Below are positions 41,272 through 49,509 of a stretch of DNA of 64,000 nt, piece after piece (position 1 is the first letter of the stretch; each line of letters begins with the position of its first letter). The translations under genes and the position numbers were made by a program. The stretch is from Streptomyces gossypii. GTDB lineage: Bacteria > Actinomycetota > Actinomycetes > Streptomycetales > Streptomycetaceae. The notes beneath the pieces are model-generated. The model saw only the letters and a list, made by a program, of their open reading frames with translations, did no database searches and had not been told where the DNA came from. The stretch is taken from the NCBI RefSeq assembly GCF_025165795.1, contig NZ_JAJAGO010000021.1, forward strand, positions 1 to 64,000, read 5' to 3'.

Positions 41272-42914
41272 CGCGGACCGCCTCCGTCCCCGTCCTCGGG
41301 GGCCTGCCGGCCCTGCGCTTCCTCGTGTTCGAGGTGGCCGCTGGCGGCGCCGGTCATGGCCGAGCCCAACTCCTCCGGGGTGATGGTTGCGGGGTCCGCG
41401 TCCGCGACAAGGCTGCCCCGGTACATGACCCGCAGGGTGTCCGACAGCCCGATCAGCTCGTCCAGGTCGGCGGAGATCAGCAGCACCGCGAGCCCTTCCC
41501 GGCGTGCTTCGCGGATCTGGTCCCAGATCTCTGCCTGGGCGCCGACGTCCACGCCCCGCGTGGGGTGCGCGGCGATCAGCAGCTTGGGGTGGTGGCTCAT
41601 CTCCCGGCCGACGATCAGCTTCTGCTGGTTGCCGCCCGACAGGCTGGCCGCGGTGACCTCGATGCCGGGAGTGCGGACGTCGTAGTCGGCGACGATCCGC
41701 TCGGTGTCCCGGCGCGCGGACTTGAGGTCGAGGATTTGGCCGCGGCTGTTCGGTTCCTCGGTGACGTGCCCGAGCATCCGGTTCTCCCACAGCGGGGCCT
41801 CCAGCAGCAGCCCGTGCCGGTGGCGGTCCTCCGGGATGTAGCCGATGCCGTCCTCGCGGCGCCTGCGCGTGGGGGTGTGCGAGATGTCCTGGCCGTCGAG
41901 GGTGACGGAGCCGCCGTCCGGGTCCCGCATTCCCATGACGGTCTCGACGAGTTCGGCCTGGCCGTTGCCCTCCACCCCGGCCACGCCGAGCACCTCACCC
42001 TTGCGGATGACGAACGAGATGCCGTCCAGCACCGTGCGTACGGCGCCGTCCGGGTCGGTGGCCGACAGGTGCAGGCCCTCGACGGTGAGCATCGCGGTGT
42101 CGGTGACCGTCGATTCTCGGGTCTCCGGCGAGGGCAGCTCGCTGCCCACCATGAGTTCGGCGAGCTGCTTGGGCGTGGTGTCGGCCGGATGCACCGAGGC
42201 GACGGTGGTGCCGCGCCGTATGACGGTGATGTCGTCGGCGACCGAGAGCACTTCGCCCAGCTTGTGCGAGATGAACAGGACGGTCAGGCCCTCGGCCTTC
42301 AGCTCGCGGAGGTTGTCGAAGAGCGCGTCGACCTCCTGCGGCACCAGCACGGCCGTCGGCTCGTCCAGGATCAGCGTACGGGCGCCCCGGTAGAGGACTT
42401 TGAGGATCTCGACCCGCTGCCGGTCGGCGACCCCGAGGTCCTCGACGAGCACGTCCGGGCGGATGGCCAGCCCGTACGCGTCCGACAGCTCCATGATCCG
42501 TTGACGGGCACGGCCGCCGATGCCGTACAGCCGCTCGGCACCCAGGGCGACGTTCTCCTGCACGGTGAGGTTGTCGGCGAGCATGAAGTGCTGGTGCACC
42601 ATGCCGATGCCGCGGGCGATGGCGGCGGCGGGGCTGCCGAACGTCACCTGCTCGCCGTCCACGGTGATGGTGCCCTCGTCCGGCTGCTGCATGCCGTAGA
42701 GGATCTTCATCAGGGTCGACTTCCCGGCCCCGTTCTCCCCGACGAGGGCGTGCACGCTGCCGCGTCGCACGGTGATGTCGATGTCGTGGTTGGCCACGAC
42801 TCCCGGAAACCGCTTGGTGATGCCGTGCAGCTCGACGGCGGGGAGACCGCCTGCTGCGCCGGGCGGCGCACCGGCGGCGCTGTCTTCCGGCGGGCTGCTG
42901 CTGGACGCTTTGAT
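41268..42914 (-). CDS. ABC nucleoside transporter ATPase (two ABC domains; rare ATC start)
   Basis: A 548-residue duplicated ABC ATPase of the BMP-dependent nucleoside importer (RbsA-like). Domain 1 has Walker A GENGAGKSTLMK, GVADRQRVEILKVLYRGART and Walker B LILDEPTAVL; domain 2 has VAGVEGNGQAELVETV in place of a full P-loop, and LSGGNQQKLIVGREMSHHPKLLIAAHPTRG. No ATG, GTG or TTG exists in frame between a TAG at 42935-42933 and GTG 42797, yet the conserved ABC start VELHGITKRFPGVVAN lies inside that gap. GAGGAGAG then stands six bases before ATC 42914, so ATC is the probable start. First gene of the import operon. Confidence 0.85.
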   Translation of the reverse strand: MKASSSSPPEDSAAGAPPGAAGGLPAVELHGITKRFPGVVANHDIDITVRRGSVHALVGENGAGKSTLMKILYGMQQPDEGTITVDGEQVTFGSPAAAIARGIGMVHQHFMLADNLTVQENVALGAERLYGIGGRARQRIMELSDAYGLAIRPDVLVEDLGVADRQRVEILKVLYRGARTLILDEPTAVLVPQEVDALFDNLRELKAEGLTVLFISHKLGEVLSVADDITVIRRGTTVASVHPADTTPKQLAELMVGSELPSPETRESTVTDTAMLTVEGLHLSATDPDGAVRTVLDGISFVIRKGEVLGVAGVEGNGQAELVETVMGMRDPDGGSVTLDGQDISHTPTRRRREDGIGYIPEDRHRHGLLLEAPLWENRMLGHVTEEPNSRGQILDLKSARRDTERIVADYDVRTPGIEVTAASLSGGNQQKLIVGREMSHHPKLLIAAHPTRGVDVGAQAEIWDQIREARREGLAVLLISADLDELIGLSDTLRVMYRGSLVADADPATITPEELGSAMTGAASGHLEHEEAQGRQAPEDGDGGGPR

Positions 42915-43004
42915 GACGCACTCTCCTCGGGGCTAAGGAGCGGGGTGGCCTGGGACCTGGGGCGAAGGCGACGCTATCGCGCCACACGAGGGGTGACGGT
43001 CGCG

Positions 43005-43016
43005 CTACGCGCGTAG
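43005..43016. promoter_or_regulatory. Operator palindrome of the nucleoside ABC operon
   Basis: Perfect CTACGCGCGTAG, 91 bp before the ATC start of the ATPase gene. Unlike deoD, deoC and add, this site does not sit on a leaderless start; the -10 of this promoter is not clear. Confidence 0.7.
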
Positions 43017-43039
43017 TTTCTTTTGTTCGGACGTGAGGT

Positions 43040-43083
43040 GGGCCCGGTGCGAGGGGAGTACGTGCACCCTCCGCACCGGGCCC
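43040..43083 (-). terminator. Terminator after the BMP lipoprotein gene
   Basis: GGGCCCGGTGCG (43040-43051) and CGCACCGGGCCC (43072-43083) form a perfect 12-bp stem with a 20-base loop, 28 bp beyond the BMP stop. It separates the highly expressed binding protein from the transporter genes. Confidence 0.75.
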
Positions 43084-43110
43084 GGCGATCCGGTCCTGGA
43101 CGGACAGGCC

Positions 43111-44148
43111 CTAGCCCTTCGGAGTCTCGCTGACCTTGACCTGGCCGTCGGCGATCTTCTTCTTGGCCTTCTCGATCTCCGCCATGATGTCGTCGATGAA
43201 GCCGCCGGACGTCGACAGGGAGACGCCGTCCTCCTTGAGCGTGTAGGCGTTGGTGCCGGTGAGCGGCTTGCCGTCCTCCACGCTCTTGATCAGGTCGAAG
43301 ACCGCGACGTCCACGTTCTTGACGACGGAGGTCAGGATCGCGTCCTTGTACTTCGCCAGACCGGGCTGCTTGTACTGGTCGGAGTCGACTCCGATCGCCC
43401 AGGCGCCCTTCTTCTGGCTGATGGCCTCGATCGACCCCGCACCGGACTGACCGGCGGCGGTGTACACCACGTCGATACCCCGGTCGAGCATCCCCTTCGC
43501 CTTCTCCTTCGCGGCGGCGGGGTCGTTGAAGCCCTTGTCGTTGTTGGGGTAGAGGTACTGCGAGGTCAGCTTGATCTTCGGGTTGGTGTCCTTGACACCC
43601 TGGGCGAAGCCCGCCTCGAACTTCTGGATGAGCGCGTTGTTCACACCCCCGATGAAGCCGACCTTGTCGCTCTTCGTCTTCAGCGCCGCGGCCACCCCGG
43701 CGAGGTAGGAGCCCTCGTGCTCGGAGAAGACGATGCTGTCGATGTTCTTGCCCTTGGCCACGGAGTCGACGACCGCGAACGTGGTGTCGGGGAACTCCTT
43801 GGCGATCTTGGTGATCGACTTGCCGTAGCTGAAGCCGACGCCGACGACCGGGTTGTAACCCGCCTCGGCAAGCGAGGTGAGCCGCTGCTCGCGGTCCTGC
43901 TCGGTCTCGTTATTGGCCGCCGTCATCATCTTGACGTCGACGCCCAGCTCCTTCTTCGCCTTGTCGGCGCCACGGGCGGCCGATTCGTTGAAGGAGTGGT
44001 CGTCACGCCCGCCGACATCGAAGGCCAGGCCGACGCCCTTGTCCTTCTTGTCGCTCGACTCGGTGGAGCTCTCACCGCAGGCCGTGGCCGTAAGTGCGAG
44101 GGCCGCGGTGGCGCTGACCGCGGCTGCAAGCTTGGATACCCGACGCAA
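43111..44148 (-). CDS. BMP-family nucleoside-binding lipoprotein
   Basis: The extracellular binding protein of the nucleoside importer. The 345-residue protein has a signal peptide (LRRVSKLAAAVSATAALALT) with lipobox TATAC, then the BMP fold GLAFDVGGRDDHSFNESAARGADKAKKE, YNPVVGVGFSYGKSITKIAKEFPDTTFAVVD, VGFIGGVNNALIQKFEAGFAQGVK, and GVDSDQYKQPGLAKYKDAILTSVVKNVDVAVFDL. TTG 44148 gives a standard signal sequence; no ATG or GTG fits, but GAAGGG stands upstream. S. coelicolor has two such genes at this locus, as I recall; only one is present here. Confidence 0.9.
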   Translation of the reverse strand: MRRVSKLAAAVSATAALALTATACGESSTESSDKKDKGVGLAFDVGGRDDHSFNESAARGADKAKKELGVDVKMMTAANNETEQDREQRLTSLAEAGYNPVVGVGFSYGKSITKIAKEFPDTTFAVVDSVAKGKNIDSIVFSEHEGSYLAGVAAALKTKSDKVGFIGGVNNALIQKFEAGFAQGVKDTNPKIKLTSQYLYPNNDKGFNDPAAAKEKAKGMLDRGIDVVYTAAGQSGAGSIEAISQKKGAWAIGVDSDQYKQPGLAKYKDAILTSVVKNVDVAVFDLIKSVEDGKPLTGTNAYTLKEDGVSLSTSGGFIDDIMAEIEKAKKKIADGQVKVSETPKG

Positions 44149-44207
44149 GAGGACGTTCCCTTCGACTCCCGGAAGCGCCTCTTCCGGCGCTGGTTTCCGC
44201 TTCAGAT

Positions 44208-44219
44208 TAACGCGCGTAG
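44208..44219. promoter_or_regulatory. Variant nucleoside operator before the BMP gene
   Basis: TAACGCGCGTAG matches the palindrome CTACGCGCGTAG at 10 of 12 positions (both mismatches in the left end), about 60 bp upstream of the BMP start. Weaker than the other sites, but it is in the right place. Confidence 0.5.
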
Positions 44220-44332
44220 ATTCCAGGTAAAGGCGCACACCGACGCCGTTACCGGATCGGTGTTAACCAGGCGTGTCACCCACACGTCCGCAGGGCAGCG
44301 CCCCGGGCCTCGTTACGTCACTCTCCGCCGCG

Positions 44333-45565
44333 CTACCAACGCCCCGCGTCGAGCAAGGCCGCCGCCGTGAACAGCTCGACGCCCACCTTGATGGCACTCT
44401 CGTCCGCGTCGAAGTCCCCCTGGTGCAGGTCGCACAGCGTCGGATCGCCCGGCCTGCGGACGCCGAGGCGGGCCATCGCACCCGGAACATGCTCCAGATA
44501 CCAGGAGAAGTCCTCGCCACCGAGGCTCTGCTCGGTGGTCTCGATCGCGTACGGGCTGCGGCGCGCCACCATCGCGTCGTGCAGCAGCTGGGTGGCGCCG
44601 GCCTCGTTGACGACCGGCGGGACCCCGCGCACGTAGTTGATCTCCGACTTCGCACGGTGCAGCCCCGCGATCTCGTCGATCGCCGCATGCACCAGATCGG
44701 GCGCCGCCCGCCACGCGGCGAGGTCCAGGCAGCGGAGCGTGCCCGACAGCTCGGCCCGCTGCGGGATGACGTTGCAGGCGTGACCGGAGACGATCCGTCC
44801 CCAGGTCAGCGAGAGTCCGGAGCGCGCGTCGACCCGCCGCGACAGCAGCGCGGGCACCTCGGTGACCAGTTGGGCCGCCGCACCGACCAGGTCGGTGGTG
44901 AGGTGCGGGCGCGCGGTGTGGCCGCCCGCACCGGTGAGGGCGACGTCGAGCCGGTCGCAGGCGGCGGTGATCGGCCCCGGCCGCAGGCCGATCCGGCCCG
45001 CGTCCACCCGTGGGTCGCAGTGGACGGCGAGGATCCGGCCGACCCCCTCCAGCACCCCGCACTCGATCACGTCGGGGGAGCCGCCGGGCAGCACCTCCTC
45101 GGCGGGCTGGAAGATCAGCCGCACGGGGCGCGGCAGCAGCCCCTTGCGGGCCAGATCGGCGAGGACCACGCCGGCGCCGAGGACCATCACCGTGTGCATG
45201 TCGTGACCGCAGGCGTGTGCACGGTCGGCGACGGTGGAACGGTAGGAGACGTTCTTGGTGTCGGGGATGGGCAGGGCGTCGATGTCCGCACGCAGCGCCA
45301 GCGCGTCCCCCGCGCCGACGGGGCCGCCGATGTCGCACACCAGCCCGGTGCCCAGTTTCAGCACCCGCGGCTCCAGCCCCGCCCGCTCCAGTCTCTCCTT
45401 GATCGCCGCGGTCGTGCGGAACTCCTGGTTGCCCAGCTCGGGGTGCATGTGGAGGTCCCGCCGGAACGCGGTCAACTCGGCACGCAGGGACTCCGGCAGT
45501 GCGCCCGGAAGGGGGGGTTCGCCGGCGGGCGCGGCCTGCGACTCCGGCGACAGGAGTTGGTTCAT
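44333..45565 (-). CDS. M20-family amidohydrolase
   Basis: A 410-residue metal-dependent amidohydrolase of the IAA-amino acid/N-acyl-amino acid hydrolase type: FRRDLHMHPELGNQEF, ALRADIDALPI, ACGHDMHTVMVLGAGVVL, IFQPAEEVLPGG with the base Glu, a lid domain with GGHTARPHLTTDLVGAA, and GGEDFSWYLEHVPGAMARLG. The metal ligands His, Asp, Glu and His are all present. ATG 45565 gives a full domain after a 25-residue head. Likely substrate is an N-acyl or peptide amide, undetermined. The equivalent M. tuberculosis block (near deoD and lpdA) also contains two such enzymes (AmiA1/AmiB1). Confidence 0.92.
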   Translation of the reverse strand: MNQLLSPESQAAPAGEPPLPGALPESLRAELTAFRRDLHMHPELGNQEFRTTAAIKERLERAGLEPRVLKLGTGLVCDIGGPVGAGDALALRADIDALPIPDTKNVSYRSTVADRAHACGHDMHTVMVLGAGVVLADLARKGLLPRPVRLIFQPAEEVLPGGSPDVIECGVLEGVGRILAVHCDPRVDAGRIGLRPGPITAACDRLDVALTGAGGHTARPHLTTDLVGAAAQLVTEVPALLSRRVDARSGLSLTWGRIVSGHACNVIPQRAELSGTLRCLDLAAWRAAPDLVHAAIDEIAGLHRAKSEINYVRGVPPVVNEAGATQLLHDAMVARRSPYAIETTEQSLGGEDFSWYLEHVPGAMARLGVRRPGDPTLCDLHQGDFDADESAIKVGVELFTAAALLDAGRW

Positions 45566-45831
45566 GTCTCGGAGCCTAGGCGCAGCGGGACGGCAGCTGA
45601 CAAGGGATCACCGAAAGTTCAGCCCCACAGGGGACCGGCAAATACACTGCTCGGCGGTTGTGCGGGACCGAGGTTGGGTATAGCTCTTCGCCGCCCCTCA
45701 CCTCATGACTCCGCAGGCGGGTGGCATGGTCACTTTCCGTTGCGGCTAGGGTCGGTCCGGAATAACGGGAAGAACGGAAATGAGGGGCGACCGGCACACC
45801 GGTTGCCCGCACCGGATCGGAGCACCGCCAC

Positions 45832-47826
45832 TTGCCTGGACCGCCGCCCCCGGACGTCAGCGTCATCGTCGGCGCGTACAACGCGATGCCGTATCTGACC
45901 CGTTGCCTCGACTCCGCCGTCGGTCAGAGCATCGGGCACGCGCGGATGGAGATCATCGCGGTGGACGACGGTTCCACCGACGGCAGCGGCGCCGAACTCG
46001 ACCGGTTCGCCGAGGCGTACGCCGGGCTGGTGCGCGTCGTCCACCAGGAGAACTCCGGCGGCCCGTCGGCGCCGCGCAACGCCGGGCTGGAACTGGCCAC
46101 CGGCCGCTACGTGTTCTTCCTGGACGCCGACGACCATCTCGGCGCCGAGGCCCTGGAGCGGCTGGCCGGGACCGCCGACACCAACCGTTCGGACGTGGTG
46201 CTGGGCCGGGTCGTCGGTGTCGGGGGCCGACACGCGCCGCGCTCGATGTTCAAGCGGAGCGAGAGCCGTACCAGCGTCTTCGACTCCCGGGTCTACTGGT
46301 CGCTCAACCCGATGAAACTCTTCCGGCGAGAGCTGATCGAGCGGCACGGGCTCCGCTTCCGTACGGATCTCGTCATCGGCGAGGACCAGCCCTTCACGGC
46401 GACCGCCTACTTGCGGGCCGAGGCGATATCCGTCGTCGCGGACTACGACTGCCTCTACTGGGTTGCCCGGGACGACGGGGGCAACATCACCCGGCTGGCG
46501 CGCGGTACGGAGTACCGACTGCGCGTGCTGGCGGCGATGTTCGCGCTGATCGCCGAGGAGACCGAGCCCGGACCGGGCCGTGACCTGCTACTCCTCCGGC
46601 ACTTCACCATCGACCTGCGCAACGCCCTCGCCCAACTGGCGCTGGAGCCCCGACGGGCCGACCAGGTACGGGCGGTGGAAGCGCTGCGGGAGGTGCTCGC
46701 CCCCTGGTATGGCGAAGGTGTGGCCGCACGGATGCCCGCCCTCGACCGGCTGCAGTGCGGCCTGGTGCTGCGCGGGATGGCCGATGAACTGCTCGAAGTC
46801 CTGCGGTACGGGCGCGCGTTGAGCGCGGATGCCGGCGCCGGTGCGGCCACGGAGCTGGCGGAGCCGACGGAGGCGGGGCCGACGGAACGGCTGACCACGG
46901 TGACCGAGGACGGCCGGGTCTACGCCCGCTACCCCTACTTCCGCGACCCCGCCCGCGCACTGCCGGACCATCTCTACGACATCACCCGCGAGTTACGCGC
47001 CCACCACCGCCTCGACTCCTGCACGGCGGTGGACGGTACCTACCGCATCACCGGGCACGCGTCCCTGCGGCGGCTCAGCACCGACGGTGTGGACACGGCA
47101 CTGGTGCTGCGCGAGCGGGGCGGCACCACGGAGTACCGGCTGCCAGTCACGCCGGTCACGCCGGTCACGCCGGTGGAAGCGGACGCGGAGGCGGGCTTCG
47201 AGGTCACGCTCGACCCGGTGCGGGCAGCCGAGGGGAAGCCGCTGCCGGACGGGCTGTGGGATCTGTATCTGGACGTGGGCGCCCAAGGCGTCGTCAAACG
47301 CGTCCGGTTCGGCGCCGAGCGCGGGCCGGAGGCCGGGGACGGACAGCCGCTCACCCAGCTCGTACGGACCCCCGCGCACGGCCTGGCGGTCACGGCGTAC
47401 TTCACCACACCGCACGGCAATCTCAGCCTGGACGTCGGGGAAGGCAAGCACCAAGTGCCGTCCCAGCTTCAGGTGGACGAGACCGGCTGGGCACCCGGCG
47501 AGCGCAGCCCGGTGCTCGCCGTGACGGGCCACTGCACGCTCGCCTGGTTCCCACCCGGCGCGTTGACCCTGCACGCGTCGCCGGACGCCGAAAGCGCGGG
47601 CGCGCGTCAGGGGCCCGTGGAGGTCCGGGACGACGGCCGTTTCACCGCACGCCTCCCCCTCCCCGACCGGGGCGCCGGACCCTGGCGGGTCTCGCTGCGC
47701 CTGACGATCGCCGACCGCGCCTGGACACTGCCGCTACCCTCTCCCCCACCGCCACCCACCCGCCCAGGCCCGGCCACGACCCTGCTGCGCGCCGTACGGC
47801 AGCGGCTCTCCCGCAAGCCCGGCTAG
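45832..47826 (+). CDS. Family 2 glycosyltransferase with C-terminal beta-rich domain
   Basis: A 664-residue protein. Residues 1-270 are a GT2 domain (VSVIVGAYNAMPYLTRCLDSAVGQS, VDDGSTDGSGAELD, GGPSAPRNAGLELATGRYVFFLDADDHL with the DxD motif, and GEDQPFTATAYL). Residues 280-380 link to a C-terminal region of three repeats that resemble the beta-sandwich ends of teichoic-acid polymerase-like GT2 proteins. It is the first of the polysaccharide genes; the donor sugar cannot be told. TTG 45832 is the only start downstream of the frame's stop and has GGAG nine bases before it. A V-T-P triple repeat from GTCACGCCG units occurs near residue 440. Confidence 0.87.
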   Translation: MPGPPPPDVSVIVGAYNAMPYLTRCLDSAVGQSIGHARMEIIAVDDGSTDGSGAELDRFAEAYAGLVRVVHQENSGGPSAPRNAGLELATGRYVFFLDADDHLGAEALERLAGTADTNRSDVVLGRVVGVGGRHAPRSMFKRSESRTSVFDSRVYWSLNPMKLFRRELIERHGLRFRTDLVIGEDQPFTATAYLRAEAISVVADYDCLYWVARDDGGNITRLARGTEYRLRVLAAMFALIAEETEPGPGRDLLLLRHFTIDLRNALAQLALEPRRADQVRAVEALREVLAPWYGEGVAARMPALDRLQCGLVLRGMADELLEVLRYGRALSADAGAGAATELAEPTEAGPTERLTTVTEDGRVYARYPYFRDPARALPDHLYDITRELRAHHRLDSCTAVDGTYRITGHASLRRLSTDGVDTALVLRERGGTTEYRLPVTPVTPVTPVEADAEAGFEVTLDPVRAAEGKPLPDGLWDLYLDVGAQGVVKRVRFGAERGPEAGDGQPLTQLVRTPAHGLAVTAYFTTPHGNLSLDVGEGKHQVPSQLQVDETGWAPGERSPVLAVTGHCTLAWFPPGALTLHASPDAESAGARQGPVEVRDDGRFTARLPLPDRGAGPWRVSLRLTIADRAWTLPLPSPPPPPTRPGPATTLLRAVRQRLSRKPG

Positions 47827-48074
47827 GGTCTGTCCGCTCCCAGGGCGAAGACGCGCACGCCCGCCCCGTCGTGACGTGCGGGGCCGCTCGTGACGATGGT
47901 GAGGCCCTGGGGGAACTCCAGGCTGGGCCGGGCAGCGGTGATGACCTGGGCGGTAGGCCAGTCTGTGCCGCCTGCGACAAGCTCCGCCGTAGACAGCGCA
48001 CCGAGCCCGTCAGCTGACGGGGCGTCGAACTCCTCCAAGGCCGCCGTGGGCGGATTCCAGTAGCTGATCTTCAT
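47823..48074 (-). CDS. Hypothetical small protein, 83 aa
   Basis: MKISYWNPPTAALEEFDAPS begins a polar, mainly beta protein (STAELVAGGTDWPTAQVITA, LEFPQGLTIVTSGPARHDGAG) with no motif that I know. ATG 48074 is in one arm of a 19-bp inverted repeat. The stop overlaps the stop of the convergent glycosyltransferase gene by four bases. No good ribosome binding site is visible; codon use is like that of neighbours. It may be a remnant or a real small protein. Confidence 0.45.
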   Translation of the reverse strand: MKISYWNPPTAALEEFDAPSADGLGALSTAELVAGGTDWPTAQVITAARPSLEFPQGLTIVTSGPARHDGAGVRVFALGADRP

Positions 48075-48137
48075 CGGTCGACGCCTTCCCCACCATCGGA
48101 CCGGTTGGATGGCCGGAACGTCGACCGATGAAGATCA
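48065..48137. repeat. 19-bp perfect inverted repeat around two mirrored ATGs
   Basis: TGATCTTCATCGGTCGACG at 48065-48083 and its exact complement at 48119-48137 are separated by 35 bp; the spacer itself can fold (CCATC...GGATGG). Each arm contains ATGAAGATC, so the initiation region of the small gene on the minus strand is mirrored on the plus strand. It may be a strong hairpin, or the trace of an inverted duplication. Confidence 0.85.
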
Positions 48138-48157
48138 ACCCGATGGGCCGGGGCGGC

Positions 48158-49495
48158 TCAGAGGCGGTGGGCGGAGCGGGCGGTGCCGGTGACGCCGGAG
48201 AGGAAGCCCTGGGCGCGAGGGGAGGCGCCCTCGGTGAGCCAGGCCGGGTCCACGTCGCAGACGACGACGCGCACGCCGGTGCCGCGCAGCGCCAGCGGCA
48301 GGGTGTGGACGACGGTGGAGGGGAAGCTGAGGATCGTACGGCCGATGGGGCCGCGCCGGGCGACGAGTTCCAGCGGGAGGTCCGGCCGGACGACCTCCAG
48401 CCCGGCCTCCGTGGAGACGCGGTGCAGCTTCTCGGCGCTCTCCCGCCGGTGGGCGAAGTAGCGGACCGCGCCGTGCGTACGGGCGAGTTGGCCCACCGCT
48501 TCGAGGTAGCGCTCGGTGTCGACGACGCCGGTCTCCACCAGCGAGGTGCCGACGAGGTCGGTGCCCTTGGTGAGGCGGGGCGGGCCGAAGCGGGAGCGGG
48601 TCCAGGCGAAGTCGTTCGCCGTGACGGTGACGCCGAGTCCGGCGACCGCCTCGTCCACGGGCATCGAGCTGAAGATCTCGACCCGGCGCCCCTCGGCGGG
48701 GGTGAGGCGGGTGCGCGCCCGCTTGGACACGGGGGCGAACAGCGCGGCGCGCGGGCCGCCCGCGCCCTTGCGGTGCCAGCGGGTGAGGCGTTCGCCGCTT
48801 GCCAGCTGGGAGACGAACTCCATGGTGGCGGTGCCGTCGTCGACGACGACGACATCGGGTGCGGGGGTGAGGTTGAGCAGCAACTGCACATAGCGGGAGA
48901 AGGGATCGCCGATCACGATCCGGTCGGCGCGGCGCAGCGGGCGGGTGAGTCCGGCGATGGTCTTGACCGGCGCGGACGCACCTCCGCGCGCCTCGGACCA
49001 CTGGACGGTGTGCCCGTCGTCGCGGGCGAGTTCGGCCATCCGCCGAAGCTGTCCGCGCGTCATCGGGTCGTGCGGGGGCAGCACGACGATGGTGAGCGCG
49101 GAGGTCCCCTCCCCCGGCCGGGCGGGACCGGCGGACGGTCCCTGGGCCATGTCCCCGGCCCGTACCGGTGGTTCGGGTGGGGACTCGCACTCGGGTACGG
49201 ACGGCGGCCCGCTCCGCCAGCCGGGCGCGGTGCCGCCGCCGGGCCGTACGGGCCTGCGCGGCGCCCCCGAGCGGGCCGCGTCCACGTACGCCCATTCCAG
49301 CAGGTTCAGCAGCTGTACGGGGCTCTCGACGAAGGCGAGGGTGCGCGCCGCCGCCCCCGCCCCTGCCGCAGGTGCTGCGGCGGTACCGGCCGCACCGGCG
49401 GCCCCCCGGGCGGACCCGGCACGGCGCGCACCGCGCGCACCAGGGCGCGGTGTGGCCGAATCCGGGTCCGGCTCCGGGGGTCTGGGATGGCTCAA
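48158..49495 (-). CDS. Polysialyltransferase-like glycosyltransferase
   Basis: A 445-residue protein resembling bacterial alpha-2,8-polysialyltransferase-family glycosyltransferases (CMP-sialic acid donor). The start of the fold is ARTLAFVESPVQLLNLLEWAYVDA, then ALTIVVLPPHDPMTRGQLRRM, PDVVVVDDGTATMEFV and, at the nucleotide-binding end, RYFAHRRESAEKLH and TILSFPSTVVHTLPLAL. Residues 1-45 are Pro/Ala-rich and variable; residues 60-110 are also low-complexity. TTG 49495 lies 16 bp after the neuB stop; no better start is open in frame. It belongs to the neuB-neuA operon and likely moves the nonulosonate residue to a polymer. Confidence 0.83.
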   Translation of the reverse strand: MSHPRPPEPDPDSATPRPGARGARRAGSARGAAGAAGTAAAPAAGAGAAARTLAFVESPVQLLNLLEWAYVDAARSGAPRRPVRPGGGTAPGWRSGPPSVPECESPPEPPVRAGDMAQGPSAGPARPGEGTSALTIVVLPPHDPMTRGQLRRMAELARDDGHTVQWSEARGGASAPVKTIAGLTRPLRRADRIVIGDPFSRYVQLLLNLTPAPDVVVVDDGTATMEFVSQLASGERLTRWHRKGAGGPRAALFAPVSKRARTRLTPAEGRRVEIFSSMPVDEAVAGLGVTVTANDFAWTRSRFGPPRLTKGTDLVGTSLVETGVVDTERYLEAVGQLARTHGAVRYFAHRRESAEKLHRVSTEAGLEVVRPDLPLELVARRGPIGRTILSFPSTVVHTLPLALRGTGVRVVVCDVDPAWLTEGASPRAQGFLSGVTGTARSAHRL

Positions 49496-49509
49496 CTCTG
49501 CCGGTCCGC

